64,000 bases of DNA from Sitta carolinensis (Eukaryota > Chordata > Aves > Passeriformes > Sittidae), in NCBI GenBank assembly GCA_032173965.1, contig CM063289.1:27057690-27121689 (forward strand), in the 5' to 3' direction. The position numbers and the translations under genes are program-made. Positions 37,001 to 48,500 of the stretch are shown piece by piece. Every line of letters starts with the position of its first letter. Positions within the stretch are counted from its first letter, which is position 1. Below the pieces are notes generated by a model. The model did not search any database. It was not told where the DNA came from and saw nothing but the letters and a program-made list of their open reading frames with translations.

Positions 37001-37731
37001 TAAAGGGACAAAAATGCAATATATCCATAAAATGTCACATTTACCTACTAAGAGCTCATAGCTCTTTCTGCAAGGGTGACTTCTAGAACAGCTGCTGGAA
37101 GGATGAGGATTTTGAGAGCTGAAGTTGAAGATTGCAAAAGGAAGAGAGGAAAAACACAAGAAAAGAAGATAATAACTGGATGATAATTTAGAGTATCAGA
37201 AGGAATGAAGAAACCAAATTGCTGTGGTACCTTGAGAGATCAGGGTACAAAAATCCAGGCAGGTGGATATTCTGAATAGATCAAGATAAATGAAGATATT
37301 TTATGGGCAGAGCTGATTTCAGAGATGCTGGGAACAGACAGATTTGACATTTCTGCACACAATGCTCTGTTCCTGAGAGGTCCATTCAGCTGGGTTGTTA
37401 CTGTGCTGTTCTTGGGGTAAGAACCACGTTCCAAAGAGCGAAGTAATCCCCCATCTAAGCCACAAAAGTGGCTTTTATGCAGACTGCGATTCTTTTGCAC
37501 GACATGTTTCTCCCCATTAAGTTTCTCTCCAAATGCAGAGCTCAATACACAACTCCACAGTGAGTCCTGAATTGATGATTTTCCATGGAGATCAGACTTC
37601 CCGTGGCTCTGATGACACCAGGCTTCAGAATTAGATGGGCTGGCTTTGGGAAGTGGATTTCCTACGGCCTGCTGCTGAATGGCTCTGCACACAGGCACAA
37701 TGATATTAGTGGAACTTCACTGGAGAGAGGC

Positions 37732-37749
37732 TTTTTTTTTTTTTTTTTT
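37732..37749 (+). repeat. Poly-T tract
   Basis: A run of about 18 T. On the minus strand it is a poly-A with no recognisable retroposon body beside it. Confidence 0.8.
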
Positions 37750-37901
37750 GTTCATCTTCCTGTTCCTGCCTACAGCTTTCAGGAATTACTGTAATACTAT
37801 AATCAGGAACATTAGTTAACATTTCCTAGAATATATTTCTGAGAATTATACATATTTGATGCGAGGCTCTACAGGGATTAAGGAAAAATGCAGCAAAACC
37901 A

Positions 37902-37949
37902 TATGCAATCACTGGTAATACACTGTCCTGGTATGCAATCACTGGTAAT
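37902..37949 (+). repeat. Short tandem duplication, period 30
   Basis: The 18-mer 'tatgcaatcactggtaat' occurs at 37902-37919 and again at 37932-37949 with no mismatch, separated by 12 nt. This indicates a recent local duplication. Confidence 0.9.
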
Positions 37950-39513
37950 TCTGAATTTCAGAACCACCCTGACTGTGACAAACCATAACAAACAGATGTA
38001 TGTGTGTTTCCAGAGTGTGGGACTCAGATAAAGGGAAAATCCTCTTTCACAATGTAAGGAAGAACTCTTGGATGGTCTGAAGCTGGGATAGCTGGGATGT
38101 CAGTGCTGGCCAAGGGCAGGCAAAGGCACAGCCAAATTATCATGAGGCACCATCCATCTGCAGCAGCAGCTCTCACTGGAGTAAATAATGAATGTTCTTG
38201 CTGGAGCAGCTCATCCCAGCTTGACTTTCTCCTCAAACTGTCACTTCTAGACTCAAGGAGACACAAAACTTAATGCTACTTTTGCTGCAGGCCCAGGAGC
38301 TGGGCATGGGTGAAGCTACAGAAGGGGGAGATGCCCTCTCACAGCACCACATATTATTAAGAAAGAACCTCATTATTCCCAAGTGGATCAAAGCTAAGTT
38401 AAGGTTTTTTAAAAATCGTATTTAATGCACAAAGTAAACTAACTCCCAACGAAACTATTAATTTGGAGTTGAAACTAAGCTGAGGATGGGTAAGTCACTG
38501 GCAAACGCAGTGGAATTTCTGTACAAAAATGGGAAGGGTTCTCCCACTGCTCTGGATTTGCTCCAGGAGCTCTGTGCAGGAGCACAGAAGCCACATCAGA
38601 TCATGTATTTGGGCAATACCAAACAGGAGTGGCAGACGGGCAGAAGATAATGAAACATATTCTTCAAACAGCAACACTAGAGAGTATTTGGATGGAATAA
38701 CAACACTCAGCACTCATAAAACTTTGTGGTTTCACTGTTTTTTTGGCAAAATATATTTACTGTATTGAAACAAATCACAGAGCATTCACAGGCAGCCACA
38801 TTTTCTACGTGTTCTGTAACACAAAAGATGAAAAGATCATCTTTCCCGTCTGTCTGGGTTTAAATGACTTCCATTGATGAATAATTTTTAAAACATCAGT
38901 ATGCCAATGGTAATATGAATGATGATAATTTTCAGATGTTTCTAATTTGCAGTTGGAGATAAAAATACACAAACCCATTTCAATATTTTTTACATGCAGA
39001 TAATAAACGTGCTTCTTCTACTGATTATCCCATTGATTTAGGGTAGAGACATTCATGTATCATTACATAATTTTATTTAATGATTGTTATGTCTATGGGT
39101 AAGATGTCTTATTCCATTTAATATGTTACATCTGACTGAAGGCCAGGGTGGCTTTGATAAAAAAAGTGCTCTGCCTAATATGTCGTTAGTAATGGCTCAG
39201 TTTCCCTATTTGCCCTCAGAATTTGAACACAAAGTAAAATAAGTCCACATTTCTTTAAAGCATGCAGGCAGCTGAAACACACATATTTGCATAAGCTGCA
39301 ACACTCAGTGAATGGCAAAAGCCATGCAGACCACCAAGCACAAGGAAAACACTGTGGAGGATGGAGAGGTAAAACGGAAGAGATGAAAAGGGAAAAAAAA
39401 AAAAAAATAAACCATGCATCCATGAAAGCAATGGCAGGCACTGGTGGAAGAGTAAGTGAACACCTTGAGGTGTAGAGAAAAAAAGGACAGATACCTACCC
39501 CAACCTGTGCTAT

Positions 39514-39597
39514 CTAGCTACCGACCTGTGGACTTATAGTATCACCAGATGGCTCACCAAAGGGATCACTGTTGGAGGAGGCCTGAGACCCATCAGG
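39514..39597 (-). CDS. DAB1: DAB1 last coding exon
   Basis: The acceptor is cttgtattctag|CCT. It encodes [20 protein letters not shown] then ISPQVGS and TAG at 39516-39514. Mammals have one more EPSG unit, and the third-last residue varies between species, so reading through to GS-stop fits. Inside it CCACAG|GTCGGT could act as a weak alternative donor. After the stop, GGG|GTAGGT and GTAG|GTATCT are possible donors for a 3'-UTR intron. Confidence 0.93.
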   Translation of the reverse strand, partial: PDGSQASSNSDPFGEPSGDTISPQVGS

Positions 39598-42500
39598 CTA
39601 GAATACAAGAACATAACACCTTTTTTTCTCAACAATAGAAAGTGAAAAGTCAACACGAGGTTATTTTCATGCTGTGGGCATAACAAGAACATCCTATCTC
39701 ATGAAAACCAGAGAGTGAGGCCTCACTCTCCAGAGCCGTGGCGGTTCCCTACAGCTGCTGCAGGCACCAAAGGACCTCACCAGTTCCTGCTGGAGCCCAG
39801 GCAGGAGCTGCCACAGACTTCAGGAGGTACTGGATCAGGCCAAGCAGAACTGCATAAGGCCCTGAAAGCCATGTGAAACAGAAAGAGTCCAAGCTTGGGT
39901 TATTTTGCATTTTTTGTTGTACCGACCCCCTCTTGCCTTTGGCTCACTCGGGCTCCTACCTCCCTGAGACACCTGGTGATTTACAGTCATTGCCTGGATA
40001 GCATTTCTTGCTTTGGTCCATAAAGGCAAAGAAATCACATACTGAGGGCCAGAACATTGAGGAACATAGCTAGGCAAGCAACTGGGATGCAAGAATGTGC
40101 AGGACAACATCAACCATCATCTTTTAACGCACAAACTCTCACGTCTTTCTCTGCAGCCTCAGCATGTTTGTTGTTTTACTCCAAACTTCCTTACCATGAG
40201 TAAAGTGACTGCTGGTGTGCTAAGGAGGACACTGGATACAACTAACATGTACACATGAACTCTGAGTTTGGTTCCCTGTATGCAGTGTTAGTGCACATCA
40301 GCAGAAGTGTTGTGCTATCAGCTGTCAAACCCAAAGCAGGACAGGAATTCTGGCTGCAGCTCCCCCATAAGCACCACCCAGACCTACTGGAAAAGTTATT
40401 TCTGATGCTACAGAACAACATTTAATCAACTTTTATCTTTTCTAACTAAAAGGAGACAATGAGGATTTAGAAACCTTGTTGCTACTCACAGCCTCTGGCT
40501 CCTCACTTTTGCTTGGGCTTTCAAACCCCTCTTCAAAGAGGTCGTCTGCAGCAGGGTCACTCGTATGGGATGCTGATGATTTTGATGGAGAACTCTGTCT
40601 GGGTGCAGGGGTTGGAGCTAAACAAGGATTAAGGCAACAGCAACAATTATTCCATTGATTTCTTAAAAAAGACACCTCAGCACAAAATTTGCTCATGCTT
40701 TTACATCCCTCCACTTTCACCACCCCTGAGAATCATTCTCTAACGAGGAGCTGCAGGAGGTAAATTTGGGCACAGTTGTCATTATCAATCCCACGTGTTC
40801 AATGTCATTTGGCAACTTCCAAATTAAGTTTGGCTGCATCTGGTTCTTTATGAACCTGGGAGACACCACTACATTACATCAGGAACGTGTGAGCTGCCTG
40901 CCCTGTGGCAGGTAAGTGAAACAGGTCTCTGACTGACCCCTGGTGAATCCCATGAATTCCTCTTTTCAGCAATTTGCAAATCTCCCTCGCCATGCTATGA
41001 ACACCATAAGCTTATTTTACAGCTCTTCAATGATTTTCCCTATGAGTCCAGTATGTCAAGCTACTAAAATAAATACTCATCCCCTAATTTCTGCAAAGTA
41101 TGGGTGGGACACAAGTGAAACCAATTGTAAGGTTGAATGCCATGGGCTTTTGCCAACCACCTTGCATGTTCCCATCACGAAACAAATATTTACTGTTTTA
41201 GAAATTAAATTTCAGACTGTAGCTATCTGGGCTGTTCATTTCTATGACCTCTGAAACTCCTCTCTGTTATTTTCCTTTATGGCTAGAACACATTTCTTAA
41301 GCCAGAGCATGCGTGAAGTTTCTCAGTATCTGGGTTGGAATTTAAAAAGAGACAGAAGTGCTTTGAGGAGCAGTCATGTCTGAGGAAAGGAATGGCTGAA
41401 AGTCCATAAATACTCACGTGAATTTGTAGATGGTGTCGTGGAAGTCACAGGAGTCAAATTTAACTGAGAGATGTCAAAGTCATCACAATCATCTGCTTCC
41501 TGTGCCATCCCAACTTTGTTAAAGTAACTTGAGAAGGCCTCTGAGGTACAACTGAGGGAAGGCTGATCTGGTTTTCTTGATGGCACTGGTGGAGGCTGAG
41601 CCATCTGGAAATCTTTAAACATTTCTTTTCCCATTTTCTGTCTGGGCCTGTCTGTCTGCGGACTCGACCTGTTGGAATCGCTCGTGGGCGGGACGGTGGC
41701 TATAGGAGCAATGGTGCCTTGAAACATGGCTGCTTGTAAAGGCAAAACAGTTTGTGTTGGCATGAAGGCAGTGGGCTGGAACTGGCCAGCCACAGCTGGC
41801 CACGGCTGCTGGGTGGGAGGAAAGATGCCGGGCTGGCCCCACGCGATGGGCTGTCCTCCCTGCATCACCTGAGCGACTGGAGGCTGGGCACCCATGGCCA
41901 ACTGCTGCTGAACGAGTGGTTGCTGTCCCCAGAAGGAGGGCAGGACAGCTCCCATGGCAACATAACCTTCAGGGAGTAAAGAGAGCAGGAGGGGGGAACA
42001 AACGGGATGAAAGATTTTAGTGGTGCTGCCGAGAGCACGCAGGAAAAGCGACACGATAAATCAGAAATGTGCAAAGCTGCACCGGTGATACCAGGGCTGC
42101 AGCACACTGGGAATGAAAGCTGAAAACACTGAATTCACATCACTGCACACATACTCACAGACAGAACCACGGGCTGGTGGACTCTGCAAAGCAATCATCT
42201 CAAATTGCATCATAATGCTACTACTACTAATAATAATAATAAAAAATCCAACCCAGATGATTTCAGATTAAAACGCTCACACTTGGTTATTACCCAATTA
42301 CTTGAGAACATCAAAAGATCTTGAGCTTCTGCTGCACTAAATACCTATTAACAACAAACTGCTTCAGGTATTAGGCTAACATAACCCCCTCCAGTTGAGG
42401 AGGAAATTAAAGATTAAAATTATAATTGCTTCCTGTCAAACTCTTGATAGCTTTAAAGGAGGCTTCAGGTCTGACTGTGTAGGAATTATAAGATCAGTGC

Positions 42501-45500
42501 TTTTTTATTTACAACAGCAAAAGTGCTCTGAAACTAAAATTCCTGTATAACATTTCACAAATTAAACTACCTAACATAATTATGTTCCACTGATAGAAGT
42601 ACTTTGCTTTAGACATGCTGTCTCACATTTAAATTCAATACATACCACTAATTCTTTGCATAATGTAACTTCTCTCTCAATTTTAATACTCCTATAGCTT
42701 TAAAACTCTTGTTTCCAACCTGAGTGCTTCCTTAGTCCTCCTGCACCTTTTCCACTGTGCGTTATTTCTAGGCAGTTTTGTAATCACAAACATAAAGAAT
42801 TGAACTTTGAGAGACCCAATTCCTGAATGATGGAAGGAGCAGTAGCTCAGATACATTTCTGTTCCAACAGATGTGCAGGATGGATTCTCCAGATGTTCTT
42901 TGATCTCGACCTCATCCCAGCAAAGAAGGTTTCCATCTGACATTACCCCCAAACCCTCTACTGCCACTGTAACCTGCCTGAGGTGCAGTGGCTAATCTGG
43001 TGCCATCAGAGCAGGTAACCAATTAGAAAGGCACTGCTGAATGATTCAAGGTACTCCTCCTCCTCCTCTTCCTCTCTTTTCCTAAGTGGGGCTGTAGAGT
43101 ACTGGGAGAGATCAGCAATCAAACCACAGTGTCTGTGCAGAATGCACCCAGCTTTTGAATTCTGAGCACTCTGAGGAGCACAGGGAAGTCTGGAGGACAT
43201 TTCAGGATTTGACAAATTGGAATACCTTTGAAGTGCAATGAAATTCTCAGCTTCTGTTTACTGGAGACAACAGGGGATACTCACTGCTATCACAGAACCC
43301 CCAAATCTAAACTAAATGCTGTTTCCTCTCTTGCTCCTGTACCTAGAAGTTCTGTTACCCAGATGGCTGAACTGTGCTTGAACTCCCAGTGACATTTTCG
43401 GCTTCTGCTTTAAAAAATGTAGGCAAATTCAAACTAATGTACTCCCTGCTTGTTCAAGGCTTGCTTTGCCTTGCCCTGAAGCACTGACCTCAAAAGCCTT
43501 CCCCACTTCCACCCTGCTAAAATCAATGCCCTGAGTACTGAGATGCAAACCAGAGCTGGGCACTGATCCCCAAATCGGATTCCAGACTGTAATTCCAGGG
43601 CTTTCCTTACCTGAGGGTACGGCAGCAGTGCTGAAAGGTACAGAACCAAACATGTCTGTACTAGCAGGGAGTGACTGGGATGAAGATGGGATAAAGGCAT
43701 CACCTGGAGTAGCAGGAGTCTGCAGGGAGAGAACACAAGGGTGACTTCTCAGCTGCAGCTTCTGCTCCACATTGCTGGCACATCACCTGGAACTCTAAAA
43801 ATCCAGGTTTGGAGTGAAGAATGAGAAAGAAGAAAGAATGGGAAGATGTAGAAGGAAAGAAGTAACAGAAATGAAAGTATTAGAGTTTGATGGGGATGGG
43901 AGACAAAGAAAGAAATGGAGAAACTTCCTATTACAGGAAAAAAATCAAGGTGAAATTTGTCTGGAATCCATCACATGCAAAATACTGACATAATTTCTTT
44001 CTGCAGAACATAAAGACTTGTGATTTTAGATGTTAGGTGACAAAAGGGAAAGACAGTGACCAAGCCATTAACTTTCAAGTTATTATTATCAGTTAAGGTA
44101 AATGAAATATCTACAGGAGTGAATAAGTATTGCTTCTAATTAACCAAGAGGACCAGAATCATAGGTCTACACTAAAGAAAAAGCCAAATCCAACTGAGAA
44201 AGCTGAGGATGAGCAGAAAAGGCTTTGAACATCTAGTACCAGAATGATCCAGAATATACTGGAGATTTGAGGCTCCTGACCTCACAGCACCTGAATATTC
44301 TCAGTATAGTCACACTTCCCTACAGCTTAATGTAAGGCTCAAAAACTTTATATGAATTTTTTCTGTCATCATGTTGAGACTTTTTTTCCTCCTTAAAATA
44401 CATCCATCCCTTTTTTCTCTCTCTCTCTCTCTTTACTTCCCTCCTTTAACAGCAGTTCTGGGATCTGCACTTGGTGGATCCAGAGACAGGAGATATGAGG
44501 CTGTAACTGGATCTTCTGCAGTGCAGTGAGAGAGCAGTGAAGCATTTCCCTCTGACAAACACCAGGGAAGCAGATCTGCAGCTCAGGTTGCACGCTATGT
44601 GACACTTAAAAATAAAAACTGAAGGTACTTCTGCACGTTGTCATGAAGCAGGGACTGCACGTTCAATTTACTTCACTTTTATTTTCCTGCAACCTAAAAA
44701 CTTTGAAATTGTCCCCACTGGAATGGCTGAGGACACAAATTGTAAATGTGCTCAATAAATGTGCTGAAAAAAGCATGCAGGGAAAAACATAGTGCAGTTT
44801 CCCTGAGTACTCACTGGGGGAGAGGTTACATCAGGAGGAGTGGACATGTCCCAAAAAGCTCTAGTTGGGTAACAGCCTGTAAAGAGAGAAAAAAAATCCA
44901 TTTATCTTTTGAGGAGAAGAAACTGTGAGTTAAGCAGTTACAACTTGTAAAGTTATCTGGTAAACAGCAAGCAAGACAAACTTCCCCAAAGTCCTGCAGG
45001 CTTCGACTGTGAAGTCCCACAAGGAGGAGGCACACAGGCTCAAACTGTGGGATTTTAATATTGCTGATGGACCCAAATAGCCAACAACTCACTATAAAAT
45101 AATTCTGTAGGGAACTCTCCAAAATGAAAAAAAAAAAAAAATTAATAAAACATGAAACAACTATCCAGAACAGGACTGGATGCATTACTGCTCTGCCTTT
45201 AATATGAGTGAGCTCCAAGCATGATTTATGGCCAGTCCTTTTCCTTGGCTCCTTGTCCAACCCCTCACTTCAAGGTCTTAAGGCATGGCAGCAGCATGTG
45301 GAGTGCCAGAAGGATACAGAAGGAAAGGCTTTCAAAGTGCTGCCTGATTTCCCCTTGCCCATGGGACAGGTGTGACCTGGATAAGTGGACTTGAAGGAGG
45401 ATGCACAACTGGGTTATTCCAAGTTTGTGGCTCCACATTTAATTCCTGTTAGAAATATTTCCTCGGGATGCTCTTCACTGGGAGCTCAAAACAGGTCACC

Positions 45501-48500
45501 CATGCAGGCCTGGCTAACTGGCCCAGAAGAGAAAAAACACTTTATTATAAGAAGCAACTTGAGTGGCTGCATAATTCTAGCTCCTTCACGTGTTCTAGAG
45601 CAAATTTACTCCCTTCCACCCACCTGCAAATGAGTTCAGGGATGTTAAAGCACAGATCCCTCAGAGCTCTGCAGAAAACCTAAACCCCACCCAGCACCCT
45701 TACCAGGGTGGTTATACTGGAAAGCTTTGGGGAGAACCCAGAACTTCTCACTGCCTTTCTTACTGGTTTTCCCAGTATCACACCCAATCACACCCACAAA
45801 ATGTGGGAAGGTACAATTCCCTATGGACAAGATTTAATGCAAATCTTAGTTTATCTCATTAAATCTCCTCCCCATCTTAGGCCATAAACCTTGGATTCTC
45901 CTGTCAACAGACAGCTCTGACACTCCGTTGAGTCTTGTCCTGCAAAAGCAGCCCCTGAATGCTTTGGACAGTAACCAAACTGGAATGTCAGGCTTACAGC
46001 CTTCCAAGAGACCAAGATCAACCCAAGATTTTTTCCTGCCTTTAACCTTCCATTAAAAATTATTCCTTAAGGAGTAAGACTTCACATATCAAAAGTTTAT
46101 ACATTTTTTTTTTCAATCCACTCTCTATTCTCACACATAAAAGCAACACCACAATCACTTAAAACTGGAATTTGTCTAAGCAGCTCAGATGATTCTCAGC
46201 TTCACATCACGATGTACCCAGGGATGAATTATCTCACATTTTCTCACATCATGTTTTATATTAAAAAAGATCACATTGCTTTAGTGTTATCACATTGCAT
46301 TATCTTCTTATGGGCTTATATATCCCTCTAAGTATCTGCAAGGAAATGCAGAAAGGAAAAAGAGGGAAAGCCACGTTTTCATTAGGGTACACCAATTCCA
46401 ATCCTCTGTACTAAAATACTGCCAGGAGTAGCTTTTGAAAAAAAAAAAACCCAAACAACCCAAACAAGCAACAAACCCAGCCTAAGTCCCTTCTGCAGTG
46501 TGCACAAACACATCAGGCAGTTGATAAAATGCCCAGGAAGGTGGGAATAATGACAACAGCAGCATTGATTTGGAAATCACTTCAAGCCTCCTGTAGGCAC
46601 TACTGACCCAAGAGGAGTTAGGTGACACTGAAATCCTCCAAGTGTCACTTTCTTCTCATCTCTCCAAACTGCTTGTTCAGCAGCACCCCAAAGCTGCCCC
46701 CCTCCTGAACCACTCACCGTTTGCTCCTAAGGAGCACTTGTGTCCTTCCCATGAGCAAAGGCTCCCCTGTGCCTCCACCCCACAGGGGAGCAGATGAGCA
46801 AGCCAGGGAGGATGGGTGCACACAGCTGTGTGCAAAGCTATGCGTTTGTTTTTTTTTTTTTTTTTTTTTTTTGGTGGAAAAAATAGTATCGGTTTCACAG
46901 GAATACTGGAAATTGATAGTCAGTATACTTTTGAACTCTGGATTATCTGGCCTGCATTTGAAAGGTGGTAACTCAGCTCCCTGTGCCTCCATTCTCCTGG
47001 ATAATGGGAATAGTAATACTTTTCAGGGTGCTTCAAGGTGATGGATCTTTGGATACTCTTCACAGATATAATTCTGTTAAAGCTCTGCAGACACATTTCT
47101 AAACAGGCAGCTGGAGAGAGTGATAGGAAAGTCAACAGCACTTTGTTATAATAAAACCTCACTCACAATATTCCCCAGGAAAAAGAAATACATTTACAGG
47201 GGAATTATTTTTTTACAGAATAGCAACCTCATATGCAACAGGAGCTACAGAACCACATCAGAGAATGCAAACACAAATTTAGTGGGAACACAACACCTTC
47301 ATTCACTGACTGGAGGCAGCTTTAAACAGCAACCCTTGGAGGTGGATTTTAGAGTCCCAAATAGTTCAGGAGTCTTGTTTCTACAGCCCAGTTCTCAGCC
47401 TGAATAAATGAATGCATCTTCTCTGACACAGAGCTGCCTTTATCTACTTGCAGCACACGAGATCCTGGACACCAAGCACTTACCTTTTATTTCTGTGATT
47501 TCACTGTCACTACAGAACTGATTTCACCCCTTATGCTTCATTAAGATTATTCACATCTGATATTAGCTACATTCCAGTGAAGTTAATCCCAAGCTGAACA
47601 TTTTCCAATTGCACTATTCCTATAGATGATTTCAGCTATATTTCCTTAAAATATTTTTTAGCATCACAACCTTACCTGAGTGACTGAAACAAGATTTTCA
47701 TCAATGTCCAGCAATAAGTTTCCATTCTCCAGCTGTAAAGCATGATTTATGAAATGAGATGAATGATTTATGAAAATGACATGAATTTCTGAGCATGAAA
47801 ATGATAACCTCCATAATTATTGACTTCAGCATTGAAATGAAAACCCTTTCCATCTTGCTGTGAGCACAGATATGAAATCAGGCAGTCAAAACAGTGAGTC
47901 TGAATGCTGCTGGGATGTGGGGCAAACATACACTTCATTTGTGCTACATCTCATCTTCTGGTGGATAAAGCAATTTTACCACTTGTGACACACCTATTTA
48001 TTTTCTTAAACATTTATTAATTCAGCAGTAAGCATACCCAGTGAGCTCTGATCCTACTTACATTAATGGAATTTTTCCCTGGCTTGGTGAAAGAAGGGAT
48101 TTAACATCCTCAGGGGAAAAAAGAATGATTGAGTTCTGGATGACAAAAGCTCTAAAACCAAGTATCTTCAGAAAAAACCCACACATTTCTCTCTAACTAG
48201 GGAAATGCAACATCAATGTAAACATAATTAAGATAATTATTTTCTTTTCATAGCAATTTTGAAAATTACATGAGTAAACTGGAGTTATATTTAAATCTAT
48301 AGTTTGTGTGTATGTAAATATAGGTGGGAATATACTACCCTCACATCTGTACATATCTGTATCCATCCACACACTTAGCACATATTACCACTTCAGAATG
48401 CTAAATTTCAGGTAACATTTACTGTAGTGTTGGAGACTTAATTTCTGCAGACACAAACAACAGCAGGCTGTCAAAAATCAAATCTAAGGTGACCGAGAAG

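Larger units (their letters stand above)
31623..39494 (-). other. Putative 3'-UTR intron of DAB1 or intergenic sequence
   Basis: About 7.9 kb lies between the last DAB1 coding exon and the putative terminal exon. No coding exon is recognised. It holds AT-rich unique stretches (for example 33540-33830 and 38760-39180), a 19-nt T-run near 37.74 kb and a 30-nt tandem duplication at 37902-37949. A 152-codon minus-strand frame at 37698-37240 has no recognisable domain. Confidence 0.45.

Noticed and set aside
44845..44860. Programmed -1 ribosomal frameshift rescuing the DAB1 exon
   Set aside because: The local CTTTTTGGG lacks a canonical X XXY YYZ heptamer in frame, and DAB1 is not known to use frameshifting. 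A missing base in the assembly is simpler.
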